DNA of 64,000 nt, from assembly GCA_021495925.1 (NCBI GenBank), contig JAKEKT010000007.1:496001-560000 (forward strand). The letters run 5' to 3'. Numbering within the stretch: position 1 is the stretch's first letter; each line of letters begins with the position of its first letter. The notes beneath the pieces are model-generated. The model was not told the origin of the DNA, did no database searches, and saw only the letters and a list, made by a program, of their open reading frames with translations. The stretch comes from Diplodia intermedia (Eukaryota; Ascomycota; Dothideomycetes; Botryosphaeriales; Botryosphaeriaceae). The position numbers and the translations under genes were made by a program. This document shows positions 46,759 through 59,000 of the stretch, in pieces.

Positions 46759-47567
46759 AGCACGGGAAAAGTAACACGATGTTGGAAGCAACGGTCTGTT
46801 CTATAGATGGGGCGCATCTAGAGCGTCCGGTTACACACTCTCCAATCCTGCATTTCACTTGATATAGCATGTTTTTCCTCAGCTTCTGTTCCCTAACTCT
46901 CTAGCGACCACTCAAGCGTGCTTAGGATCTATCCCCAGAAAGCGCTCGCAGACTTCGAACGAGATGATACAAGATATAGCTAGCATTGGCCGCATATATC
47001 GTTGGGTGCTGCGCCATCCTCACAAATTCCAGACCTGACCAATTTTGACAGTGGTGCTGTCATCCAATGCTAGTCATCTGATACCATAGCGGAGCGTGCT
47101 GCTCTATGAAGCTTGAAGATACCCAGCCACAACCCGAACGAGGTTTCTATACCCAAGGGGAGACATGCACAAGTGAGTGCATTAAATGAAGACTGCATAC
47201 ACGATCACCATGCGAGCACTTCTTACACAATCCCACTAGTATAGTTCTAGGTCCAAGCAGTGCTACAATGGACAGCTTTTGAGCACTCACTATGCTCGCG
47301 GACGTGCCGCTCTGACGGGTCTATCATATATTGACAGTAATGACACATTCCTTGGCGTTCCCGGACATCCGGCCTACTCGAATTGTCGCCTGAGCCCTTT
47401 TTTTCGTGGATAGGGATAGGGAGAGTGGTTGATTTTTTAGACTGACACTCTTGAGGCGGCGGCAAAAAGGATCACAATGCACCGCATTCTTCCCAGGCAC
47501 CCCATTCCCCCAGTTTGATACTCACAGACTAACCATAGCAGCGTGCCCATCGCTTTCATGAGCTTCT
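46759..47567. other. intergenic region with a short zinc-finger-like frame
   Basis: This AT-rich region lies between convergent genes. The minus-strand frame at 47247-47465 encodes CHYCQYMIDPSERHVREH, a C-x2-C-x9-H-x3-H arrangement, followed by a good donor (gtgagt). I could not build a complete gene with an ATG, so it is treated as an observation rather than a gene. Confidence 0.5.
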
Positions 47568-48757
47568 TTACCGGCGCTCAAATGCCTTTGGCGCCACCAC
47601 CAAGACCACAACCAAGCTACTCACGATCAACGCACCCGCTATAGCGCTGACCACCATGATGGAGCCCCTGCTAGCCGGGAACTTGCCACGGATGACGTAG
47701 TGCTGGGACTCAAAGTAGCGGTGGAAGCCGATGAAGAGGATGACGATCGAGATGGCTATGAAAGTCGCGCCCAAAGGCTTGCCGACATGGCGCAGGCGAT
47801 CGTGCTCGTGGAGATCGTGGTCGCCGGGTGAGATTGACGTGTTGAGGCGGAAGAGTTGTGTTACGGCAATGCCGATGCTTGCGAAGGAGAGCGAAGTACG
47901 GAGCCAGGCAAGGAAGGTGCGTTCTGTGGCATGGTCAGCCCGTATCCCGGCGGGGAATTTTTTTTTTTTGGCTCGATTCAAGGCCCTAATTCGGGGTCCT
48001 TGTTCGGTGTGAAGAGTGAAGAGACCGTGAACAGCCCAAGGAAAAACACAAAGAATAACCTACCCAGCGCCAAATGATCCCTGGCGACACTTCCCTTGTT
48101 GTCCAATTCGACGCTCCCGTACTTCTCAGAAAATTTCTGCCACCAAGAGTCGTCGGCATGTGCCTCGTGCACATCCGTGGTCTCGTTTCCAACACCGTCA
48201 TCCTGCCCGCCGGCCCTCCTTCTAATACTTGAAGAAGTACGGTTGCTTAAGCCGGCTCCTCCATTGGTGTTGTAGGTGCGCTGGCCCACACCATTCTTAT
48301 CGGCGCCCAGTATGCCCGTCGTCTCATCGGCGCTGCTGTTCGCGGCGGCATCGACGTTGTTGCCCGCTCGGCCGGCCATTGACGCCTGCCTCTGCTCCGA
48401 CCACCTGCGCTCCATCTCGGCAACGTCGGGCACGTTGTTGCTGCTGCCGCCCCGCAAGATGCCAACGCCGCGGCTGGACGAATATGACACAACTTCCTTG
48501 AAGCTGACGCTCAGGTTGCTCGAGCGGCTGGACGACGGGAGCGGAGCAGGGGCAGAGCTCGATCCGGACGCGGGCGCGGGATCTGCCGGGTGCTGTTGAG
48601 GTTGTGGTGTCGGCCTAGGCTGCTGCTTCTTCGCAGACGAGGAGGCGGACGACGACGACGAAGACGACGAGGAGGACGACGCGGACGATTGGCGCCGGTG
48701 CGACGCGGAAGCGGACGCGGACGATAAAGTGCCCTTATCCTTCCAGAATGGCGCCAT
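47568..48757 (-). CDS. DUF202 membrane protein with a long Ser-rich N-terminus
   Basis: Two exons, 48064-48757 and 47568-47923, give 349 residues. Splicing the 140-nt intron joins ARDHLALE to [20 protein letters not shown], the DUF202 signature. Without splicing the first exon ends early in [11 protein letters not shown]. The N-terminal 200 residues are low in complexity, with a serine run ([12 protein letters not shown]) coded by gac/tcg-like repeats and a Pro/Gln-rich segment, probably cytosolic and disordered. The last 120 residues hold three membrane segments: the signature helix, [17 protein letters not shown] and [25 protein letters not shown]202 is related to the membrane part of VTC-type proteins. 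The function here is unknown. The gene is downstream of dbp5 on the same strand. Confidence 0.9.
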
Positions 48758-49460
48758 GCTTGGCCCGCCGCGGTAGCTTTCCGTAGCTGCTGAGCCCTGG
48801 TAGAGGGTGCGAGTCGCACGTGCTGTGCTTCCCTGATCCGTCTCTGGTCTAAATGTCTTAGATCAACGAGCGGGATGAATTAGCAAAGCTGGCGGTCAAG
48901 GGTCTGCGCCAACTCACCAGAAAGGATCGAGGTAGCCAGAGCCTGTGGAGCTTACCCCGGCGCGGGACTCGTGACAAGGGAAAGCTCGGACCCTGCTCGG
49001 CCGCGGTGCGCGGGTAGATCAGCGGAGCCCTTCTGCTTCTGCTTTGGTGATAAGGACGGTAAGGCTGACAGACGATAGGTCTCGTTCGTTTACTGGTCAT
49101 GGGATTGCAGGGTTTCCATGGTGACGTACCCTGCATTCTTGCCTGATTTGTGCCTCACTGGGCAAACTTCACGCGACTCTCCCGCAACACGTATCTTCTC
49201 GGATGTCTTCATTACTCCCGTGGGCTACTTGGCCACGCATGAACCTCTATGCCCGAGCCAGCCCGTCGTACCGCTCATTTTGCTCATTCGTCCAGAAACA
49301 TGTGTTTACCTCCCGAATTATCGCCTGTACTGCTCCTTTCGCATGAATCGTTTTCCGTAGCTTCCATTTCCGATCACTCTCCACCATTTACGCTTTTAAC
49401 TTGATGAGGAAATTTGTTGGTATCTTCAAGCTCCTGTTCCGAGCTTCTCGTTTCTCCACC
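48758..49460. other. intergenic region between the DUF202 and dbp5 genes
   Basis: Upstream of the DUF202 gene and downstream of dbp5. No gene or repeat is seen. Confidence 0.55.
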
Positions 49461-51086
49461 CTAGGCCGTCATCTCCTCTGTCGTCTTGCCGGCCCGCGAG
49501 CTCTTGATGACCTTCTTGATGATGTCCTCCACCTGGTCCCAGTCCTTGGCGTCGAGCGGCAGGAGCTCGGTGTTGTAGTACTTGGCGATCTCCGACAAAT
49601 TCATCCAACTCTTCTTGTCATGAATGAAGCTGATGGCCACACCGACGCGCCCGAAACGCCCGGTACGACCAATGCGATGAAGGTAAGTCTCCGGATCAGG
49701 AGCGCCATTGGCCATCTCGGGAATGTCCTACGGAGCTGTGAGTAAGTCTGCGCATGCTTTAAGAAAGTGGGGCACATACGTAGTTGATGACCATCGTCAC
49801 CGACTGAACATCGATGCCACGAGCCAGCACGTTCGTGGTGATGAGCACCTTGGCATCTCCCTTCCTGAACTTGTCGATGATCAAATCACGTTCAGGACCC
49901 TCCAACGCGCCCGAAAGCTGCGCAACCTTGTGGCCCTCAGCCGCCATACGCTGTTCGAGCGCAGCTGCAGTGTCACGGCGCTTGACCAAATATTAGTTCG
50001 GAAATCCTATCGCTCCACGCTTTAAGCACATACCTTGACGAAAATGATCGAGGAGGCGATGGTCATGAGACCATAGAACTGCAGAAGCACACGGAACTTG
50101 TCCTCCTCGCCTTCAGCATCCAGATAGAACTGCTTGATCCCCTCCACCGTAAGCTCTTCATGCTTGAGAGTGAGCTGGTTGGCGTTGGGCGCGAAGGACT
50201 TTGCGTAGCGGACAACCTCATCGGGGAAGGTAGCGGAGAAAAGGACAACTTGGGTCTCCTTGGGAAGGAGCCTGCGAGGACGTTAGCCTGAGTATATGTA
50301 TCCGTGTTGGGCAATGCATACTGCTTGACTCTCTTGCACTGATCTCCAAGACCCTGCTGATCCAACATGTTGTCGGCCTCGTCCAGCACAAGAACCTTGA
50401 TACCGCGGTTGTCCAACAGCCTCCTCCTAATCATATCCATGACGGTACCGGGCGTACCAACAATGACTTGGCCCTCGAACTTCTGGTTGCGCCTGCTGGG
50501 ATCGGGAATGGCAGCGGTCACCACGAGGCCTTCCATGTGCTTGCCCATTTCCTGAACCACACCCAAGATCTGACGAGCCAATTCGCGACTAGGGGCAAGG
50601 ACGAGAGCCTGGGGGGCCGTGGTTGAAAGGTCGACGCGGCTCAGCATATTGAGGGTGAAAGCTGCGGTCTTGCCGGTGCCGGACTGCGACTGGCCAATCA
50701 GGTTGGCAGCGGGGTCCATGAGAAGAAGCGGGAGGGCCTTCTCCTGGATCTTGGACGGCTTCTGGAAGCGCATGCCATAAAGGCCCTTCAGGATCTCCGG
50801 CTTCCTAACCGCAGCATCGATCAATTAGTCTCGCTGAACACAGCGCGGTCTTTTCAAAGTGTGGGGCGTACAATTGCAAATCCTCGAAGGTCTTAGCGGA
50901 GAAGAGCGGGTTGTTAGGGTCGGCCTGAAGGTCTGCAAGCTTGACCTCAACGTCATACTCGGGCTCATGAAGGCCGCCGCCGCCGCCACTTGCGGGCGTT
51001 GCGCCATCGGTCTGAGCTTCCGCAACCTCTGCGGCGGGGTCCTCCTGGGTGATGCGGTCCTCGAGTGAGGGGGCGGCGTCAGACAT
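49461..51086 (-). CDS. dbp5: DEAD-box RNA helicase Dbp5 (mRNA export)
   Basis: Dbp5 remodels mRNPs at the cytoplasmic face of the nuclear pore, stimulated by Gle1 and inositol hexakisphosphate, and also acts in translation termination. Five exons (50872-51086, 50322-50804, 50034-50271, 49780-49980, 49461-49727) give 467 residues. The usual helicase motifs are present in order: Q-motif region [14 protein letters not shown], motif [12 protein letters not shown], Ia [10 protein letters not shown], Ib [57 protein letters not shown] and [12 protein letters not shown]. The N-terminal Gly-rich segment precedes the Dbp5-type [15 protein letters not shown]. The introns are 50-67 nt. One acceptor (ggtcaag at 49981) uses AAG rather than CAG or TAG. 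The gene is divergent from bzz1. Confidence 0.96.
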
Positions 51087-51561
51087 GGCGGGCGCTGTTG
51101 GCTGTGCTAGTTTGGCGGGGTGATGCTAGGCGGACGCGTCGCGGACAAAGAAGTTGTTTCGGAGCGTGGGTGGGCTGAGGACGCGAGGATGCAAGCCGCC
51201 GGCGCGAATGGAAATGGGCTCGTGGATCGCGCGGCCGAAGTGGGTTGAGGCAGCGAGGAGGGTGTTGTGGGTGTGTGGTGGAGCTAGGCGCGGGGCATGG
51301 ATGTGGAAAGTGCCAGTGATGGTGTTCCTGGCCGCAGCGCCGCGGGCTGAGCGCGGACAAACGTTTCCGCCTGGAAAGTGCCGGTGCCTACGAGGCTCAG
51401 CCCTGGATTCCGGGAACCCGACTGCCTGCGAACGTCGTCACACCCCGCCATACGCAGGGGCCCTCATCTCCATTGCGGCCCAGCACCAGCCGCAGCGCCC
51501 TTCACGCCCACTCTCTCGTGCGCCTTTGCGCCAGCTCATTCACACGCTTGTCCCAGCAACC
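51087..51561. promoter_or_regulatory. divergent promoter region of dbp5 and bzz1
   Basis: These 475 bp separate two divergent start codons, so both promoters lie here. I see no named motif. The bzz1 side ends cagcaaccATGG, a good start context. Confidence 0.5.
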
Positions 51562-54130
51562 ATGGCCGACATAGACATTAACCCGCAATTCGGCGCCGAG
51601 CTCAAGGTATGCTCCTCTCTCCGCGTATGCGCGGCATGGGCTGACGCACGTCCGGACAGGATGGCTTCAAGCCGGTTAACGCTTGGGTGCGTACGCCGCC
51701 AACCACCACCCCACACCCGGGACCGCTGAACCCCCCGAGGCGGGCTCCAGTACTCCGCTCGCAATCCCGGGCTATGCTGACGCGCGTGCGTGTTAGGTCG
51801 CGAATGGTATTGGATGGCTGGACGAGATACAGCAGTTCTACCGGGAACGCGCCGCAGTAGAGAAGGAGTACGCCGGCAAGCTGAGCGCGCTGGCTAAGAA
51901 GTACTTTGAGAAGAAAGCCCGCAAGTCGAGTACTCTCAGCGTGGGCGAAACCCCTACCGTCACCCCGGGGTCGCTGGAATGGTACGTCTCTCGCCTCAGG
52001 CCTCCAGTGCCGAGGGCACGAACGAGGACTGACTCCCTGGAACAGCGCATCCATGACCACATGGCAAGTCCAGCTCAGCACCCTCGAAAGCCGCGCAAGC
52101 GAGCACGAGCAATTCTCTCAGCAGCTCGTCACCAACCTGGCCGAGCCCCTTAAGCAGCTTGCCGCCCGCTACGAAGAGCTGCGCAAGTTCCATGGCGACT
52201 ACGCAGCCAAGCTCGAGAAAGAGCGGGACTCCACATATAACGACCTCAAGAAGGTGAAGGGCAAATATGACAATTCCTGCCAGGAGGTTGAGAACCGTCG
52301 CAAAAAGTCCGACGGTGCGTTCGATCATGGAAAGGCAAAGGCACGTGCCGCTTTTGAGCAGCAGCAGGCTGAGATGAGGAACCTAAAGGTCGGCACCCAC
52401 AGTCTTGGTCTGTCGTTGACGATGCTGACCCTGTTACAGAGCACTTATATTATCAGCATCAATGTAACCAATAAGCAAAAGGAAAGATACTATCATGAAT
52501 ATGTCCCTGAACTTCTGGATGTAGGGTTTCCGGCTCCTTTCTCGTCCCATAGCCACTCCTAACGAGAGACAGAGTTTGCAAGACCTTTCCGAGACGCGAG
52601 TCGCGAAACTGAACCAGATTTGGTCGTTGGCTGCCCAAATCGAGACTGGCACGCTCGCGCGGAGCACCGAATTCTTGAACCACCTGGCTTCGGAGATTCC
52701 GCGCAACAACCCCAAGCTGGACTCCATGATGTTTGTCCGGCACAACGCTCAGGAATGGCAGGACCCCCCGGACTTCTTCTTCGAGCCGAGCCCCGTCTGG
52801 CATGACGATGACACAATCCCAGCGGATGAGGCGACGAAGATTTTCCTGACGAATATTTTGACCAAGAGCAAGGGGTCGCTAGGGGAGTTGAAGCGGCAGG
52901 TTGATGCGAAGCAAAGAGAGGTGCAGAATGCTAGGAAAGCACGAGACCTCATTCGAGAGGGCAAAGATAAGCGCGATGAAGTGGAATGCGTGCGCGCCAT
53001 CTTCTCGTTGCAGGAGCAAACGCATGAGGTTCAACGACAGAAGACGACTGCTGAGGTAGAGGTTGCGACCATCACCACAGCAGTAGGCGATGTCAGCATC
53101 GGGGCACGGAATCACAACTTCAAAGCCCAAACGTTCAAGATCCCCACAAACTGCGATCACTGTGGTGATCGCATCTGGGGATTGTCCGCCAAGGGATTCG
53201 ATTGCCAGGACTGCGGTTACACATGCCACAGCAAGTGCGAGATGAAGGTTCCTGCGGACTGCCCCGGCGAAATGAGCAAAGAGGAGAAAAAGAGGCTCAA
53301 AGCAAGAAGGCAGGAAGATGCAAAGGCTTCCACGGCAAGCTTGGGGACTACAGACTCTCAGTCAGATCTGCCTCAGCTCAGCCGGAGCGATACCGTCAAC
53401 TCGATGAACACGCTAAGCTCCGGCTACTCTGCAACAGCGCACCGGTCTATATCAGGCACGGCGGAAGCTGCGGACGAGAAGCAGCCTGAGAGGAAGAGTT
53501 CTATTGCTGCCATACGGAAGAACCGCGTCATGGCGCCGCCTCCTGCGCAGTACGTCAAGCCCGCCGAGTCCGCGATGCCCTCGAATGGCGATAGTCATAA
53601 GGCCAGCGAGCCCAAGGGCAAGATGATGTACTCTTATGCAGCCCTGGGTGAAGGCGAGATATCAGTCGACGAGGACAGGACAATCAGTATTTTGGAACCC
53701 GACGGTAGGCTGCCACGGACCTCCCTAGACTTGCAATTTGCTCACCTTATTTGTAGACGGATCCGGGTGGATCAAGGTCCGCGCCGGGCACGAGGAAGGA
53801 TTGGTGCCTGCCAGCTATGTCGAAGCTCTCCCCGCGTCGCCTGTGCGCCCCAGCTCGACATACTCCAATTCCACTGCATCCATTGCAGACAGCATTGCCG
53901 CAGTGGCAGCAAAGAAGAAGGGGCCGGCAGTGGCGCCGAAGAGAGGGGCGAAGAAGCTCAAGTATGCCGAGGCCATGTACGACTACGAGGCGCGCAGCGA
54001 GGCTGAGCACACGATCGTGGAGGGTGAACGGTTCGTCCTCATCAACAAGGATGCGGGCGATGGGTGGGCGGACGTGGAGAAGGGAGGCATTGTCAGGAGC
54101 GTGCCCGCGAACTATATCCAGGAGGTCTGA
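51562..54130 (+). CDS. bzz1: Bzz1-type F-BAR, C1 and SH3 domain protein
   Basis: Bzz1 (syndapin-like) binds membranes through its F-BAR domain, recruits the WASP homologue Las17 and promotes Arp2/3 actin assembly at endocytic sites. Seven exons (51562-51606, 51660-51686, 51797-51981, 52046-52388, 52440-52520, 52573-53704, 53757-54130) give 728 residues. F-BAR covers about residues 1-290 (FKPVNAWVANGIGWLDEIQQ, KEYAGKLSALAKKYFEKKA). A C1 zinc module at about 408-458 reads HNFKAQTFKIPTNCDHCGDR and continues with its spaced Cys/His ligands. Two SH3 domains follow, YSYAALGEGEISVDEDRTI...LVPASYVE and YDYEARSEAEHTIVEGERF...VPANYIQEV. Exon 2 is only 27 bp. The start MADIDINPQFGAELK matches the family. 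All seven phases close. Arp2 follows 386 bp downstream. Confidence 0.96.
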
Positions 54131-54516
54131 GGGCGCACGCTGGGGCGGGAGTTGTCTTGGAAAGTTTATATTCATGGCGTCTGGTGCATACGAGTTGCGG
54201 GGGATGGTGCTTGGACACCACGGAGAGTTCGTTATCACTACCTTGGGTCGATATCTTCTCCTATCAATAGAGTCCTTGTGTCGCGAGCCGAGTTGCAGCA
54301 GAACAGGCAGTGACGATGATGCACCGCCCCACTACGCGCCTCTTACCCCGGATGAAGGAAAGGCCGAAGTCAGCCCAGCCACGGGCGACTCCCGCCAACG
54401 TCAACCCCCCGGCCCCGCCAGGCACTCATCCCGCCATCTGCCACCCCCGAGTCCACCCCCATTCGCAATCTCCAAGCTCTCGCCTCCGCTAGCTTCGAGC
54501 CGCTCTACAACCCAAC
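54131..54516. other. spacer between bzz1 and arp2
   Basis: Holds the 3' end of bzz1 and the promoter and leader of arp2. The last part is C-rich (for example the ccccggccccgcc-like stretch near 54407-54419). No gene is seen. Confidence 0.55.
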
Positions 54517-56041
54517 ATGGCGGAGGTCCCGATTGGTATGCAAGCTCCCCCGAGCTCCTGACGCTCCCCCGCTGACGCGAGCCCAACTCTAGTCCTGGAT
54601 GGCGGAACTGGTTTCCTCAAGGCCGGCTTCGCCGGACAGGTCCGTCTCCTGCATCCGCGAGCTCCGCATCGCCTGCCCCGAGCCGACTGACCATTGTGCC
54701 CCCGCCACAGAACTTCCCCGACCACCAATACCCCTCGATAGTCGGCCGCCCAATCCTCCGCTCCGAAGAACGCGATGGCCTGGATATACAGCTGAAGGAC
54801 ATCATGTGCGGCGACGAGGCCGCTGCCGCCCGGTCAATGCTACAGATCACCTACCCCGTACGCCTGCCCGTTCCTGCGAGCTTCGGATGAGCTCCCCTGA
54901 GCGCGGCTGCCCCGCCGGCACCGTCCATCCGACCCAGCGCTGACCTGGCTTTCGCCTGCAAACAGATGGAAAACGGTATCGTCAAGCGATGGGACGACAT
55001 GCAGCATCTGTGGGACTACACCTTCTTCGAGAAGATGAAGATCGACCCGACCGGCCGCAAGATCCTCCTCACCGAACCGCCCATGAACCCCCTTAAGAAC
55101 CGCGAGCAGATGGCGGAGGTCATGTTCGAGCGCTACAACTTTGGCGGCGTCTATGTTGCCATCCAGGCCGTTTTGGCGCTGTACGCCCAGGGTCTGTCCT
55201 CCGGCGTCGTCGTGGATTCCGGTGACGGTGTTACGCACATTGTGCCCGTGTACGAGAGCACCGTGCTAAACCACCTCACGCGCCGTCTGGACGTTGCGGG
55301 TAGAGACGTCACGAGGAACCTGATTGCGCTGCTCCTGCGGAGAGGCTACGCGCTCAACCGCACCGCCGATTTCGAGACGGTCCGTCAGATCAAGGAGAAG
55401 CTGTGCTACGTCTCTTACGACCTGGAGTTGGACCAGCGCCTCAGCGAAGACACGACTGTTCTCGTCGAGTCGTACACTCTTCCCGACGGCAGAGTCATCA
55501 GGGTCGGTAGCGAGCGCTTCGAGGCTCCCGAGTGCTTGTTCCAGCCTCACCTGGTCGATGTCGAACAGCCCGGCATGGCCGAGTTCCTGTTCAACACGAT
55601 TCAAGCCGCCGATGTCGATGTTAGGTCAGACCTTTACAAGGCTATTGTGCTCAGTGGTGGTAGCAGCATGTACCCCGGTCTGCCCAGCCGGCTGGAGAAG
55701 GAGCTGAAGCAGCTCTGGTTAACGAAGGTTTTGCAAGGCAACCCGGAGAGGTTGAACGTAAGTTGTCCAGTATGAAGATTGGGTTGGTCGGCAAAGGTAC
55801 TAATACACTGTCAACAGAAATTCAAGGTCCGCATTGAGGACCCTCCTAGGAGAAGGCACATGGTCTTCATTGGTGGTGCTGTCCTGGCTAATATCGTAAG
55901 GCATTTCCCTTGTGCGATGTTGAAACTCCAGGTCGTACTAACTGATTCTCGTAGATGTCGGACAAGGAGAGCATGTGGGTTACCAAGGCGGAATGGGAGG
56001 AGCAGGGCGCGCGTGCTTTGGAAAAGCTCGGCGGTAGATGA
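54517..56041 (+). CDS. arp2: actin-related protein 2 (Arp2/3 complex)
   Basis: Arp2 forms, with Arp3 and five other subunits, the complex that nucleates branched actin at endocytic patches. Six exons (54517-54535, 54593-54639, 54711-54857, 54966-55757, 55818-55895, 55955-56041) give 389 residues, the expected length. The actin fold shows the phosphate-1 loop [29 protein letters not shown], the second phosphate loop [17 protein letters not shown], and the adenosine-site [32 protein letters not shown] is an Arp2-type segment. The C-terminus is [20 protein letters not shown]. Exon 1 is only 19 bp. It lies immediately downstream of bzz1 in the same orientation. Confidence 0.97.
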
Positions 56042-59000
56042 TAGCTTCCACCCAGCAGCTGTCCGCAACACTCAAGCTGGTCTCACCCGCAAGGAGCACT
56101 TACTACTCGAAGTGGCAGGTATCAAGACTAAAAGCCATCTGGGGAGGCCAGTACTACCAACACCACTAGTTTCTGAAATGAGATATCAAGCATCCGAAAG
56201 AATATGCAGAAAAAGGAGAAGACTTGCGCTCGTTGATCAGATTTGGCGCCGACTAGGATCGACGTGCCCCAAATGACATGGAAGTAGACGGCAACAGATG
56301 GGCATTCTGAACGCCTTCCACCACCCCCATGCCCGCCGGTTCATCGCCAGGGATCTCACAATTAGCGCCCACCTTTGGCAATCACAAGACCATCTCTCGG
56401 TCAGAAGAGGAACCGACACGGCCAACGGTGATTTCCACGCTTCGTTGCCCGCAGATCCCGCATTAAGGCCGCGTGAATTTCCTGTCAAACTCCCCTGCTT
56501 CCGGCTGCTGTAGCCGCTCGTCATCATCACCAGCAAAAGGCCGCTTTTTCAAGATCATCCCTTCCCCACATAGCCTCTCATCCCCCTCTCGTTCTCTCCC
56601 ACACCTCCCCACACCCCCATGTCTCCGCGCCCCCCTCCCCGCATTCGTCGGCGCTCCTTACAATGGGGCCTCCCGTCGCGTGGCCCATTTCCCTCGCCGC
56701 CGTCGATGTCCACGCGCCCAAAACGCCGCGCCGCGCCGTGCCGTTGCCCGACACACGCATACACAAGTGGAGAAGGTGGTGGTGTGTCGTAGGGTCGCAA
56801 CGCGCGGTGACGCCAAAATTTGCGTCGCACGCAGCCGAGCCTCCTATGTACCAGGGTCGTCGCCGTTCCGGATTGCTGGGGGCTTGTTGGACGGGGGACT
56901 TGTTGGACTGTGGTGGGGCCGGGACAGAAGAAGGGATTTCCACGACGTAATAACACGTACTCGGCAACAGGCTGTAAAGCTTGCTACGGTTGGAGAGAGA
57001 GCCACGGTACATACGTGCCACGGCCAGGCGACGGGGAAGATTCGTCGAGGCCTCTGGGCTCCAGCCGAAGACGCGACTCTCTTCCTAGTAGCTGAATGTT
57101 GTCCGCCCCGGCGTGCGTACATGTGCGTCCTGAATGCGGGCAATCGCGTCTGGACGGTGGGTTCTTTTACCCGCCGCGTAAAGATGGTGCAATATCTCTG
57201 CAAGGCGGCTGCGAGCGGGTTTGGATTCTTTTTGTCACCCGCTGTGATGCTGGTTAGCTGTGTGTACATACCTACTGCCGCCCGGACGGCACCACGCGGG
57301 TATGAGTGCGGCGTGGCAACGCGCAGCAGCTGGACGGGGAGTAGGGGAGCGGACATTGGGCGGAGATGTGGATGATGAGGATCGTCTCCTCTTCCCCCTT
57401 CCCGAGGGTTACTTCGATACAAAAAGGACCCTCTTTTCTCTCCTCTTCGACCTCTGACTAGACAGTAGTGGAGGTGGTGGTGCTAAAACGTCGAACGAAA
57501 ACCCTGGCGCTAGGCGTTCTGGAAATTAACCGCCTCGACGCGGTGCTGGTTGGGATAGAGGGGATTCGCGATTCCTTCTATCGGACCTTTAGACCTTGGT
57601 AGATGGCGGCGCGCGAGGCGCCGCCGCGAGCTGGTTTAGCCCAAACGGCACGGCGCCACTCGGTATGTGCAAAAAGTCCCTCGAAACGGCCGGACGGCAC
57701 CGGTCCCAGAGAAAAGCAAGTTGTTTCCGCTGTGTTTCATCGCAGGCGGCTTGCTCCACTAGGTGCTGCGGTTCGTGGTGAGAGTTTGGTCGCAGGTTCT
57801 GGTGCGTAAGGCGTTTCGTTTACTTGACTATGGCTGGCTGTAGTCTGTAGCACGTATACGGGGTGGGTGCGTTGCGCGGAGTGCCCATTGCTCGTAAGCT
57901 TGTGAACGCGGTAGGGAAGACCTATTCTCACGAGTCGCATAGATTTAAGCATTGAATTTCTTGTATGGTCTACGGCCGATACTTTTCTGGGGCCATGTCT
58001 CCGGCTTCTACAATAGTTACTGCTCGTCTACGATCGTCTCCGTGCACGATGCCCAGACACAAGGAGCGGTTGGGCGGAAGTCATCACTGCACATTCACTG
58101 TCTACACAGTAACTCTTGGGATCTTCGGCGCCTGCAAGATAGTGGGGGTGAGATAAGGCAAGAAAAAAAAATATGTGGCTGGTGTGTGTCTCGGGTTGGC
58201 GTCCACGTCCTCTCAACCAGTGCCGACTGACAATAGTCGGCGGCGACGCCGATGATTGGGCTTCACCGGGACCGGACGTTTGGAAGCCGCGGGCGTGGTC
58301 CAATGACGGCAAAGAGCCCATGATTTGTCTCGGCTTGTAGCGAAGTACAGACTAGTCGCCACAAAGTCGGTCTGTTTCCTGTCAGGCGTAGCGGTGGAGG
58401 GAGGATCCGCCCGTGATCCAGCAGTAGGTGGTATCTCTCCGTCCATTCCTTCTCCGCACGTCCCTCCTTTAGCGCTGCCGTACCAAACCTTTGCAGTGTT
58501 GCGAGCACGTGTCTGCAGGCGGAACGTTCTCCAAACGTCGCTGCGCACTAGAGGTAACCATCTCGCTAACGAAATAGTGAACCGATGTGTTGCGCGCCTT
58601 CGCGAGGTAGGATTGGACACACCGCTTCCTGCCCCTTTGGCAACGGATTCCTGTACGTTTCGGGAGGAAGACGATAGGGGCGGCTTGGCTTTGGCGAGGT
58701 TCGTATCTGACTGCAAACGCGGAAAGGAGATTGAAGGGCAGATTGGAAGATAGGAAAGGAAGCCGGAAGCACATAGGGAAATGAGGCGGCCTACTATTCG
58801 GCATGACCTCCAGTCGTCGTTATGCACCTGCCCGTGGTTTAGACTTTCAGGGTCCTGCAACCCTGAACGAGCGTCTTGGGGCAATGGTGAGCTCTTTTCG
58901 GAGTTTTTTTTTGCCGCATCGTCTCAGGTGTGCGAATGCCACAGCAGGGGATCGAGGTGGAGACCGCGGACATGTAGTGTCTGGTGAGACATAGAGGCTC

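Noticed and set aside
56473..57375. 300-codon plus-strand frame after arp2.
   Set aside because: No family motif, odd composition and overlapping frames of similar length on the other strand.
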